Positions 25,071-32,959 of a stretch of 64,000 bases of DNA are shown here, piece after piece. The stretch spans positions 218,522 through 282,521 of the forward strand of contig NZ_KQ948930.1 of assembly GCF_001514235.1 (NCBI RefSeq), written 5' to 3'. Numbering within the stretch: position 1 is the first letter of the stretch; the number at the start of each line of letters is the position of its first letter. The stretch is from Streptomyces caeruleatus. GTDB lineage: Bacteria; Actinomycetota; Actinomycetes; Streptomycetales; Streptomycetaceae. Made by a program: the position numbers and the translations under genes. A model generated the notes under the pieces. The model was not told the DNA's origin. It ran no database searches and saw only the letters and a list, made by a program, of their open reading frames with translations.

Positions 25071-26747
25071 ATGCCGGATCCCGCCGTTCCGCCCACCCCA
25101 CCCGTACCGCTCTCGGCGCTCCTGGCCCGCGAGGACCTCGGCCTGCGCCGGATCGCCGGCCCGCCGGACGCGGACCCGGCCGTGCACTGGGCGCACACCT
25201 CGGAGATGGCCGATCCGTATCCGTATCTGCTGGGCGGCGAGCTGCTGCTGACGGCCGGGGTACACATCCCGGAGGCGGCGGGTTCGGGGACGTACTTCGA
25301 CGACTACGTCTCCAGGATCGTGGCGGCGGGCGGCGCGGCGCTGGGCTTCGGGCTCGCCCCGGTCCATGACACGGTGCCGCGCGCCCTGGTGGCCGCCTGC
25401 GACACGTACGGCCTCCCGCTGCTGGAGGTCCCGCCCCGGACCACCTTCTCGGGCGTGGCCCGCGCGGTCTGGCAGCTCATGGCGCGGGCCCGCCACGCCG
25501 AACTGCGCCGGGTGACCGAGGCCCAGCAGAGCCTGGCCGCCGCGGCCTCACGCCCTGATCCGGTCCGGGCGGTCCTGCGGCAGCTGGCCCAGCGGGTGGG
25601 CGGCTGGGCGGTGCTGTACGGGCCGGAGGGTGCGGTGATCGGGGAGGCGGGACGGGAGACGCCGGGGGATGCGGCGCGTGCGGCGCTGGTCGAGCTGGCG
25701 GGGGTGGTACGGCCGGTTGTGGGCGCTGATACGGTCGCGGGTGCGTCCGGCAGCGGGACCGCGCGGCAGACCAGCGGACCGGAGGTCACGCGAGCGGCGG
25801 CCCTCGACGCCGCGGGGACGCCCGGCCGCCCCACCACAGGGCAGAGCACCCGGCCCGAGGCCCCACTCCCCAGCACCGGCGCCCCCGCCACGACCGGCAG
25901 CCGCGCATCCTCCGCGCCCACCACGCCCTCCCCCGCCCCCACCTCCGCCACCGACACCCTCGCCGGCACCCACCTCGCCGCCTACGCCCTCGGGGCCGGC
26001 CAGGGCTTCGTCCTCGGGGTCGCCGCCCCACGCCGGGACCCCGGCGACCACACCATCGCCTCCGTCGCCGCCGTGCTCCTCTCCCTCCTCACCGGCGAGC
26101 ACCAGAGCGGTTCGGGGGCGGCCCGGTCGTCGGCGCTCGTACGGCTGCTGCTGGGCGCCGAGCCGCGGGCGGTGGCCCCGCTCCTCGGCGCCGACCGCTG
26201 GGTCGTGGTGCACGGCCGCCCCGACACCCAGCCCTGCGACCCCGTGGCGGCCTCGGCCCTGGGCGCGGCCCTCGGCTCCCCGCTGGTCGACCTCGCGCAG
26301 GACGCCGTACGCGTCCTCGCCCCCGCGGACCGTGAACCGGCCCCGCAGCCCGGCTGGACCCTGGGCGTGAGCGCCCCCGCGTCCGCCGAGGAGTGGCCGG
26401 CGGCCGACGCCCAGGCGGCCCGGGCCCTGTCCCGCGCCCGCGCCACCCGCACGTCCCTGTTCCGGCACGGCACCCACCGCCCGGCCCTCACGGACCTGCT
26501 CTCCCCGGACGAGGCGCAGTCGCACGCCCGCGCCCTGCTCGCGCCCCTCACCCCGCCCCTGACGGAGACCTTGCGTACCTGGCTCTCCCTGCACGGCAGT
26601 TGGGACCGCACGGCCGTCGCCCTGTCCGTCCACCGCAACACGGTCCGGCAGCGGATCGCCCGTTGCGCGGCACTCCTCGGCACGGACCTGGACGACCCGG
26701 ACGTACGGATGGAGTTGTGGTTCGCCCTGCGGCACGGCGTGGGGTGA
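25071..26747 (+). CDS. PucR-family transcriptional regulator
   Basis: A 558-aa regulator. The N-terminal PucR domain (about 10-125: VPLSALLAREDLGLRRIAG...YLLGGELLLTAG) is followed by a GGDEF-like/variable middle interrupted by a low-complexity Ala/Thr/Pro insert (about 240-295). The C-terminal PucR helix-turn-helix is WLSLHGSWDRTAVALSVHRNTVRQRI, near residues 503-530. Family members sense nitrogen-rich metabolites and control catabolic operons. It diverges from the symporter-ureohydrolase-TPP operon and probably regulates it. AGGAAA precedes the ATG. Confidence 0.88.
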   Translation: MPDPAVPPTPPVPLSALLAREDLGLRRIAGPPDADPAVHWAHTSEMADPYPYLLGGELLLTAGVHIPEAAGSGTYFDDYVSRIVAAGGAALGFGLAPVHDTVPRALVAACDTYGLPLLEVPPRTTFSGVARAVWQLMARARHAELRRVTEAQQSLAAAASRPDPVRAVLRQLAQRVGGWAVLYGPEGAVIGEAGRETPGDAARAALVELAGVVRPVVGADTVAGASGSGTARQTSGPEVTRAAALDAAGTPGRPTTGQSTRPEAPLPSTGAPATTGSRASSAPTTPSPAPTSATDTLAGTHLAAYALGAGQGFVLGVAAPRRDPGDHTIASVAAVLLSLLTGEHQSGSGAARSSALVRLLLGAEPRAVAPLLGADRWVVVHGRPDTQPCDPVAASALGAALGSPLVDLAQDAVRVLAPADREPAPQPGWTLGVSAPASAEEWPAADAQAARALSRARATRTSLFRHGTHRPALTDLLSPDEAQSHARALLAPLTPPLTETLRTWLSLHGSWDRTAVALSVHRNTVRQRIARCAALLGTDLDDPDVRMELWFALRHGVG

Positions 26748-26821
26748 TCCACACAGTGACCCGCGTCGCACGCGCCCCGGAGCCGGGCTTTCCCACAGTT
26801 GTCTGCCTCACAATGGGAGGC

Positions 26822-27613
26822 ATGCCGATACCCGGGACACCCAGCCGCGCCGAGCTCGTCGACCATCTCGTCAGAACCCGTATCGCGGGCGACGTCGCCA
26901 CTCCCCGCGAGAACAACCTCTCCCACTACCGCCAGCTGGCGAACGGCAACCGCCACTACTGGCTCGGCCTGGAGCTCGGCGAACGCTGGACCGACGAGCA
27001 GGACGTCCTCGCGGTGATGGCCGAGCGCGTCGGCGTGAACGACGACGCGGAGCACCGCCACGGCCAGGACACGATCGACCCCGAGCTGACGGTGGCCGCG
27101 CTGGAGCGCATGGCGGCCCGGCTGCGCAAGGCGGCGGACGGACAGCAGCGGGTGCTGTTCGCGACCGGTCACCCGGGCGGTCTGCTGGACGTGCACCGCG
27201 CGACGGCGCAGGCACTGCGGGCGGCGGGCTGCGAGATCGTGGTGATCCCCGAGGGCCTCCAGACGGACGAGGGCTACGTCATGCAGTTCGCCGACGTGGC
27301 GGTCCTCGAACACGGCGCCACCCTCTGGCACACCCACTCCGGCGACCCGATGAAGGCCATCCTGACGGGCCTGGAGCGCGAGGAGCGTCCGCTGCCGGAC
27401 CTGGTCGTCGCCGACCACGGCTGGGCGGGCTACGCCGGTCAGCACGGGGTTGACTCGCTCGGATACGCGGACTGCAACGACCCGGCGCTGTTCCTCGCGG
27501 AGGCCGAGGGGACCGTACAGGTGGTGGTGCCGCTGGACGACCACGTGGTCAGCCCGCGCTACTACGACCCGATGACGGCGTACCTGCTGCGTGAGGCGGG
27601 CCTGGTCGAATAG
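26822..27613 (+). CDS. phosphatase-family protein conserved in Streptomyces
   Basis: A 263-aa cytoplasmic protein of a Streptomyces-type family annotated simply as phosphatase. Visible landmarks are RIAGDVATPRENNLSHYRQLANG near the N-terminus, FATGHPGGLLDVHR in the middle, and VVADHGWAGYAGQHGVDSLGYADCNDPALFLAEAEG near the C-terminus. Together they look like a Rossmann-like fold with acidic/His active-site residues. Activity is known only by family name. The ATG at 26822 sits right after GGGAGG, too close for normal spacing; ATG 26813, nine nt upstream, or a leaderless start is possible. Confidence 0.75.
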   Translation: MPIPGTPSRAELVDHLVRTRIAGDVATPRENNLSHYRQLANGNRHYWLGLELGERWTDEQDVLAVMAERVGVNDDAEHRHGQDTIDPELTVAALERMAARLRKAADGQQRVLFATGHPGGLLDVHRATAQALRAAGCEIVVIPEGLQTDEGYVMQFADVAVLEHGATLWHTHSGDPMKAILTGLEREERPLPDLVVADHGWAGYAGQHGVDSLGYADCNDPALFLAEAEGTVQVVVPLDDHVVSPRYYDPMTAYLLREAGLVE

Positions 27614-27641
27614 GGGTCGTACCGGGCCGCGTCGGGGGAGG

Positions 27642-27664
27642 GGGCCGGGTGACGGGTCCGGCCC
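27642..27664. terminator. hairpin between convergent phosphatase and tesB genes
   Basis: GGGCCGG (27642-27648) pairs with CCGGCCC (27658-27664) over a 9-nt loop. It sits centrally in a 66-nt convergent gap. Confidence 0.5.
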
Positions 27665-27679
27665 GGAGGCCGGCGAGCG

Positions 27680-28546
27680 TCACCGCGGGATCCGGACCAC
27701 GCCCTCCTGGATCACCGAGACCGCCAGCTGCCCGTCCTGGGTATAGATACGGGCCTGGCCGAGGCCGCGCCCGCCGTGGGCCGACGGCGACTCCTGGTCG
27801 TACAGCAGCCACTCGTCCGCGCGGAACGGGCGGTGGAACCACATCGCGTGGTCCAGCGAGGCTCCGACGACGTCGCCGACGGCCCAGCCGCCCCGGCCGT
27901 GCGCGAGCAGGACGGAGTCGAGGAGGGTCATGTCGGAGACGTAGGTGGCGAGGACGACGTGCAGGAGCGGGTCGTCGGCCAGCTTGCCGTTGGTGCGGAA
28001 CCAGACCTGGGAGTGCGGTTCGCGGGGCTCGCCGAAGCGGCCGTACGGCGGCTCGTCGACATAGCGCAGGTCGACCGCCCGGCGTGCCTCCAGGAACCGC
28101 TCGACGACGTCCGCGTCGAGATGGTCGTAGCCGCGCAGCCGCGCCTCGGAGGTGGGGAGCGTCTCCGGGTCGGGTGCGGGCGGCATGGGCGTCTGGTGGT
28201 CCATGCCCTCCTCGTGCACCTGGAACGAGGCCGACAGGGCGAAGATCGGCTTGCCGTGCTGGACGGCGACGACGCGCCGGGTGGTGAAGGAGCGGCCGTC
28301 GCGCATGCGGTCGACGTTGTAGACGATGGGCGCGCCCGGGTCCCCCATGCGCAGGAAGTACGCGTGGAGGGAGTGGGCGGGCCGGTCCGCGGGGACCGTG
28401 CGTCCGGCGGCGACGAGTGCCTGGGCCGCGACCTGACCGCCGAAGACGCGCGGGACGACGGCGGAGCGGGACTGGCCGCGGAAGATGTCCTCCTCGATCT
28501 GCTCCAGGTCGAGCAGATCGAGGAGACCCTGTAGTGCCTGGTTCAT
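27680..28546 (-). CDS. tesB: acyl-CoA thioesterase II (TesB)
   Basis: A 288-aa double hot-dog thioesterase hydrolysing medium/long acyl-CoAs. The N-terminal hot-dog carries the TesB signature region (VFGGQVAAQALVAAGRTV, HSLHAYFLRMGDP). The C-terminal half has SLDHAMWFHRPFRADEWLLYDQESPSAHGGRGLGQARIYTQDG, typical of TesB with the catalytic Asp region LDHAMWFHR. AAAAGG lies 5 nt before the ATG. The acyl-CoA dehydrogenase gene lies 64 nt upstream on the same strand; they may be co-transcribed. Confidence 0.92.
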   Translation of the reverse strand: MNQALQGLLDLLDLEQIEEDIFRGQSRSAVVPRVFGGQVAAQALVAAGRTVPADRPAHSLHAYFLRMGDPGAPIVYNVDRMRDGRSFTTRRVVAVQHGKPIFALSASFQVHEEGMDHQTPMPPAPDPETLPTSEARLRGYDHLDADVVERFLEARRAVDLRYVDEPPYGRFGEPREPHSQVWFRTNGKLADDPLLHVVLATYVSDMTLLDSVLLAHGRGGWAVGDVVGASLDHAMWFHRPFRADEWLLYDQESPSAHGGRGLGQARIYTQDGQLAVSVIQEGVVRIPR

Positions 28547-28610
28547 GGCACCTTTTCTACTGGCAGGAATTCAGGAGCCTTACCGGCCCGGGTGCGGACG
28601 GACCCGGTGG

Positions 28611-29768
28611 TTACAGGCCCATGTCCTTGGCGATGATCGACTTCATGATCTCGCTGGTGCCGCCGTAGATGCGGTTGACGCGGTTGTCCGCGTACAGGCG
28701 GGCGATCGGGTACTCGTTCATGAAGCCGTAGCCGCCGTGCAGCTGGAGGCAGCGGTCGATGACGCGGTGCGCGACCTCGGTGCAGAAGAGCTTCGCGGAG
28801 GCGGCCTCGGCGGGGGTCAGCTCACCGGCGTCCAGGGCCTCCAGCGCGCGGTCGGCGACGGCCTCGGCGGCGTCGACCTCGGCCTGGCAGGCGGCCAGCT
28901 CGAACTTGGTGTTCTGGAAAGATGCAACAGATTTGCCGAAAACGGTGCGGTCCTGGACGTACTCCTTGGCGAACCGCACGGCGGCCTTGGCCTGCGCGTA
29001 GGCGCCGAAGGCGATGCCCCAGCGCTCGGAGGCGAGGTTGTGGCCCAGGTAGTAGAAGCCCTTGTTCTCCTCGCCGAGGAGGTCCTCGACGGGGACCTTG
29101 ACGTCGACGAACGCCAGCTCGGCGGTGTCGGAGGTCTTCAGGCCGAGCTTGTCCAGCTTGCGGCCGACGGAGTAGCCCTCGGACTTGGTGTCCACGGCGA
29201 ACAGGGAGATGCCGTGGCGGCGGTCCTCGGCGCTGGGCGCGTCGGTGCGGGCGCAGACGATCACGCGGTCGGCATGGACGCCGCCGGTGATGAAGGTCTT
29301 GGCGCCGTTGAGGACGTAGTGCGTACCGTCCTCGGAGAGCTTGGCGGTGGTCTTCATGCCCGCGAGGTCGGAGCCGGTGCCCGGCTCGGTCATCGCCAGC
29401 GCCCACATCTCCTCACCGGAGACGAACTTCGGCAGGAAGCGCTTCTTCTGCTCGTCGGAGGCGAGCATCTTGATGTACGGCAGGCCGAGCAGCACGTGCA
29501 CGCCGGAGCCGCCGAACTGCACACCCGCGCGGGCGGTCTCCTCGTACATCACCGCCTCGAACTTGTACGAGTCGATGCCGGCGCCGCCGTACTCCTCGTC
29601 GACGCGGATGCCGAAGACGCCCAGTTCGGCGAGCTTGTAGTAGAAGTCGCGGGGCGCCTGGCCCGCCGCGAACCACTCGTCGTAGACCGGGACGACCTCG
29701 GCCTCGATGAAGGCGCGGATGGTCTCCCGGAACGCCTCGTGATCCTCACTGAACACCGTACGGCGCAC
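28611..29768 (-). CDS. acyl-CoA dehydrogenase
   Basis: A 385-aa FAD-dependent acyl-CoA dehydrogenase of beta-oxidation. Family motifs: EYGGAGIDS, ALAMTEPGTGSDLAGMKT (FAD/substrate binding), YVLNGAKTFITGG, and GYGFMNEYPIARLYADNRVNRIYGGTSEIMK with the active-site base in the YGGTSE segment characteristic of the long-chain-type group. The GTG at 29768 has GGAGG at proper spacing and gives the familiar RRTVFSEDHEAFRET start; the in-frame TTG at 29813 is less likely. The upstream DNA has an 8-bp AAGCGCTT palindrome near 29793-29801, a possible TetR-type operator. Confidence 0.9.
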   Translation of the reverse strand: MRRTVFSEDHEAFRETIRAFIEAEVVPVYDEWFAAGQAPRDFYYKLAELGVFGIRVDEEYGGAGIDSYKFEAVMYEETARAGVQFGGSGVHVLLGLPYIKMLASDEQKKRFLPKFVSGEEMWALAMTEPGTGSDLAGMKTTAKLSEDGTHYVLNGAKTFITGGVHADRVIVCARTDAPSAEDRRHGISLFAVDTKSEGYSVGRKLDKLGLKTSDTAELAFVDVKVPVEDLLGEENKGFYYLGHNLASERWGIAFGAYAQAKAAVRFAKEYVQDRTVFGKSVASFQNTKFELAACQAEVDAAEAVADRALEALDAGELTPAEAASAKLFCTEVAHRVIDRCLQLHGGYGFMNEYPIARLYADNRVNRIYGGTSEIMKSIIAKDMGL

Positions 29769-29889
29769 CGCCGCCACCTCCACACGTCCATGTCTAAGCG
29801 CTTGCTCACTCAACCGTACCGGCGAGTATCCACAGGCGTCCAGAGGTCGAGGTCCGTAACGCTCGTCACGCTCGCCGCACTCGCCGCAC

Positions 29890-30573
29890 TCAGAGCCGCA
29901 CGTCCTCCTCGCTCCGCCGGGCCGTACGCCGCCGCGTGCCGCGCCCCGCCCGCAGCAGCCGTGCGGCCACGAGGACCAGGACCGCGACGACCACGGCCGC
30001 GAGGATCACCTTGGAGTAGAGGCCGACCAGGTCGGTGACCTCGTGCCAGCGGGCGCCCAGTGCGTACCCGGCGGCGACGAAGGCGGTGTTCCAGATGAGG
30101 CTGCCGGCCGCGGTGAGGGCGAGGAACAGGGGCAGCCGCATGCGTTCCACCCCGGCCGGTATCGAGATCAGGCTGCGGAAGATGGGCACGAAGCGGCCGA
30201 AGAACACGGCCTTGGTGCCGTGCCGCAGGAACCACGCCTCGGTCCGCTCCACGTCCGCGACCTTCACCAGCGGCAGCCGCGCCGCCACCGCGATCAGCCG
30301 CTCCCGGCCGAAGAGCGCACCCAGCAGATACAGGGCCAGCGCACCCGCCACCGAACCCGCCGTCGTCCAGGCGACGGCGCCGACGACGTCCATCCGCCCC
30401 TGGCTCGCCGTGAACCCCGCCAACGGCAGGATCACCTCGCTCGGCAACGGCGGGAAGAGGTTCTCCAGAGCGATGGCCAGCCCGGCACCAGGACCGCCCA
30501 GCCTCTCCATCAGGTCGGCGGCCCAGCCGGCGACTCCGCCGACGGGGGCGTCGGCCGCAGCAGCAATGATCAC
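29890..30573 (-). CDS. DedA-family membrane protein
   Basis: A 227-aa integral membrane protein of the DedA/SNARE-associated family, linked to polyprenyl-phosphate or phospholipid flipping and membrane homeostasis. Motifs: ENLFPPLPSEVILPLAGF near residue 38, GSVAGALALYLLG, and FFGRFVPIFRSLISIPAGVERM, the conserved re-entrant-loop region with Arg residues. It has an Arg-rich cytoplasmic tail. The start is GTG at 30573 (AAGTGGCGG upstream). It stands between the acyl-CoA dehydrogenase and TetR genes, all on the minus strand. Confidence 0.88.
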   Translation of the reverse strand: MIIAAAADAPVGGVAGWAADLMERLGGPGAGLAIALENLFPPLPSEVILPLAGFTASQGRMDVVGAVAWTTAGSVAGALALYLLGALFGRERLIAVAARLPLVKVADVERTEAWFLRHGTKAVFFGRFVPIFRSLISIPAGVERMRLPLFLALTAAGSLIWNTAFVAAGYALGARWHEVTDLVGLYSKVILAAVVVAVLVLVAARLLRAGRGTRRRTARRSEEDVRL

Positions 30574-30635
30574 GCCGCCACTTTACTAAGTCTTGACCTA
30601 AGGGCCGCGTGAGTGAGCCGGGTACCGCGGACGGC

Positions 30636-31232
30636 TCACGCCACCCCGGCCGCCCCGAACGCCCCCCGCGCCATCCGGTGCAGCAGCTCCGCCGTGACCC
30701 CCCGGCCCGGCAGCGAGCCCGGTCGCCCCAGGTGCGGGGTCGAGTTGAGCAGGCCGAACACCGAGTGGACGGCGGAGCGGGCGGTCGGCTCGGTCAGGTC
30801 CGGGTAGACCTTGCGGACGATGTCCACCCACAGCTCGACGTACTGCCGCTGGAGCTGGCGTACGAGCTTGCGGTCGCTGTCGCGCAGGCGGTCCAGCTCG
30901 CGGTCGTGCAGGGTGATGAGGGGGCGGTCGTCGAGGGCGAAGTCGATGTGGCCCTCGATGAGGGAGTCGAGGACCGCCTCGGGCGGCACGCCGTCGGCCT
31001 CCGCGAGGCGCCGCTTGGCGCCCGTCAGCAGCTGCCCGCTGATGCCGACCAGGAGCTCGGCGAGCATCGCGTCCTTGCCGGCGAAGTGACGGTAGAGACC
31101 GGGGCCGCTGATGCCCACGGCGGCGCCTATCTCGTCCACGCCGACGCCGTGGAATCCGCGTTCGGCGAAGAGCCGCGCGGCCTCCTTGAGGATCTGCTCG
31201 CGGCGGGTGGGGGCGTCGGTTCTGGTGGCCAT
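30636..31232 (-). CDS. TetR-family repressor of the adjacent catabolic operon
   Basis: A 198-aa TetR regulator. The N-terminal HTH is RREQILKEAARLFAERGFHGVGVDEIGAAVGISGPGLYRHFAGKDAM (residues 10-56, typical TetR). The ligand domain is helical (LLVGISGQLLTGAKRRLAEA, LQRQYVELWVDIVRKVYPD). It diverges from the acyl-CoA carboxylase operon; the 96-nt gap between them holds two matching 16-bp palindromes, its likely operators. The regulators of such operons respond to acyl-CoAs; the exact ligand is unknown. Confidence 0.9.
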   Translation of the reverse strand: MATRTDAPTRREQILKEAARLFAERGFHGVGVDEIGAAVGISGPGLYRHFAGKDAMLAELLVGISGQLLTGAKRRLAEADGVPPEAVLDSLIEGHIDFALDDRPLITLHDRELDRLRDSDRKLVRQLQRQYVELWVDIVRKVYPDLTEPTARSAVHSVFGLLNSTPHLGRPGSLPGRGVTAELLHRMARGAFGAAGVA

Positions 31233-31254
31233 GGAAGCAATTCTAGACAGGGAG

Positions 31255-31270
31255 GTTAGCGGTCGTTAAC
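31255..31270. promoter_or_regulatory. TetR operator, copy 1
   Basis: GTTAGCGGTCGTTAAC, an imperfect 16-bp palindrome with GTTA/TAAC ends. It shares the pattern GTTA-n-CG-n-TC-n-TTAAC with copy 2, centred 29 nt away, and is the copy nearer the TetR gene. Confidence 0.7.
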
Positions 31271-31283
31271 CTGAAGGAAATGC

Positions 31284-31299
31284 GTTAACGCTCATTAAC
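31284..31299. promoter_or_regulatory. TetR operator, copy 2
   Basis: GTTAACGCTCATTAAC, same pattern as the copy at 31255. It lies 30 nt before the carboxyltransferase start, so binding would repress the catabolic operon; copy 1 would autoregulate the TetR gene. Confidence 0.7.
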
Positions 31300-31328
31300 T
31301 GGTCGACCACTGGTGAGGGGACCGCAGG

Positions 31329-32945
31329 ATGCACGAGGCACCGGAGCTTGTGAGCGCGGCAGATCCCGCGTCTCAGGCCTGGCGGGCCAACGAGGAGGCC
31401 CACCGGGCGCTCGTGGAGGAGCTGCGCGGCAAGCTGGCCGCCGCCCGGCTGGGCGGCGGTGAGAAGGCCCGCGCCCGGCACACCGCGCGCGGCAAGCTGC
31501 TGCCGCGCGACCGCGTCGACACCCTCCTCGACCCCGGCTCCCCCTTCCTGGAGCTCGCTCCCCTCGCGGCCGACGGCATGTACGAGGGCCAGGCACCGGC
31601 GGCCGGTGTCATCGCCGGGATCGGGCGGGTCAGCGGGCGCGAGTGCGTGATCGTCGCGAACGACGCCACGGTCAAGGGCGGGACGTACTACCCGATGACC
31701 GTGAAGAAGCACCTGCGCGCGCAGGAGGTGGCCCTGGAGAACCGGCTGCCGTGCCTGTACCTGGTCGACTCCGGCGGCGCCTTCCTGCCCATGCAGGACG
31801 AGGTCTTCCCCGACCGCGAGCACTTCGGGCGGATCTTCTACAACCAGGCCCGGATGTCGGGCGCCGGGATCCCGCAGATCGCCGCCGTGCTCGGCTCGTG
31901 CACGGCCGGGGGCGCCTACGTTCCCGCCATGAGCGACGAGGCCGTCATCGTCCGTAACCAGGGCACGATCTTCCTCGGCGGCCCCCCGCTGGTGAAGGCC
32001 GCCACCGGTGAGGTCGTCACGGCGGAGGAGCTCGGCGGCGGCGACGTCCACGCGCGCGTGTCGGGTGTCACCGACCATCTCGCCGAGGACGACGCGCACG
32101 CCCTGCGGATCGTGCGGAACATCGTCGCGACCCTCCCCGCGCGCGGGACGCTCCCGTGGCAGGTCCAGCCCGCCGTGGAGCCCAAGGTCGACCCCTTCGG
32201 CCTCTACGGCGCCGTCCCCGTCGACTCCCGCACCCCCTACGACGTACGCGAGATCATCGCGCGCGTGGTCGACGGCTCGCGCTTCTCGGAGTTCAAGGCC
32301 GAGTTCGGGCAGACCCTGGTCACCGGCTTCGCCCGCATCCACGGCCACCCGGTCGGCATCGTCGCCAACAACGGCATCCTGTTCTCCGAGTCCGCCCAGA
32401 AGGGCGCCCACTTCATCGAGCTGTGCGACCAGCGCGGCATCCCGCTGCTCTTCCTGCAGAACATCTCCGGCTTCATGGTCGGCAAGGACTACGAGGCGGG
32501 CGGCATCGCCAAGCACGGCGCCAAGATGGTCACCGCTGTGGCCTGCACCCGCGTGCCGAAGCTGACGGTCGTGGTCGGCGGTTCGTACGGCGCCGGGAAC
32601 TACTCGATGTGCGGGCGGGCGTATTCGCCGCGCTTTTTGTGGATGTGGCCGGGCGCCAAGATCTCCGTGATGGGCGGCGAGCAGGCCGCCTCCGTCCTCG
32701 CGACGGTCAAGCGGGACCAGTTGGAGGCGCGGGGCGAGTCCTGGCCCGCGCAGGACGAGGACTCCTTCAAGGCGCCGATCCGCGAGCAGTACGAGCGCCA
32801 GGGCAACGCCTACTACGCCACCGCCCGCCTCTGGGACGACGGTGTGATCGACCCGCTGGAGACCCGTCAGGTGCTGGGCCTCGCCCTGACCGCCTGTGCC
32901 AACGCGCCCCTGGGTGACCCCCAGTTCGGCGTCTTCCGGATGTGA
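31329..32945 (+). CDS. accD1: acyl-CoA carboxylase carboxyltransferase (beta) subunit
   Basis: A 538-aa carboxyltransferase, probably the beta subunit of methylcrotonyl-CoA carboxylase in leucine catabolism. The two crotonase-like halves are visible: ARGKLLPRDRVDTLLDPGSPFLEL and LYLVDSGGAFLPMQDEVFPDREHFGRIFYNQARMSGAGIPQIA in the first, then FARIHGHPVGIVANNG, VGGSYGAGNYSMCGRAY and MWPGAKISVMGG in the second. The MCC assignment comes from the operon: biotin subunit, HMG-CoA lyase and isovaleryl-CoA-type dehydrogenase follow. It starts with ATG at 31329, just downstream of two TetR operators. Its stop lies 14 nt before the next start. Confidence 0.9.
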   Translation: MHEAPELVSAADPASQAWRANEEAHRALVEELRGKLAAARLGGGEKARARHTARGKLLPRDRVDTLLDPGSPFLELAPLAADGMYEGQAPAAGVIAGIGRVSGRECVIVANDATVKGGTYYPMTVKKHLRAQEVALENRLPCLYLVDSGGAFLPMQDEVFPDREHFGRIFYNQARMSGAGIPQIAAVLGSCTAGGAYVPAMSDEAVIVRNQGTIFLGGPPLVKAATGEVVTAEELGGGDVHARVSGVTDHLAEDDAHALRIVRNIVATLPARGTLPWQVQPAVEPKVDPFGLYGAVPVDSRTPYDVREIIARVVDGSRFSEFKAEFGQTLVTGFARIHGHPVGIVANNGILFSESAQKGAHFIELCDQRGIPLLFLQNISGFMVGKDYEAGGIAKHGAKMVTAVACTRVPKLTVVVGGSYGAGNYSMCGRAYSPRFLWMWPGAKISVMGGEQAASVLATVKRDQLEARGESWPAQDEDSFKAPIREQYERQGNAYYATARLWDDGVIDPLETRQVLGLALTACANAPLGDPQFGVFRM

Positions 32946-32959
32946 GGGGGACGGAACCC

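Noticed and set aside
26393..26821. Extension of the phosphatase frame upstream into the PucR gene.
   Set aside because: This part is an out-of-frame shadow of PucR (Pro/Arg-rich); the protein family starts at the ATG near 26822.
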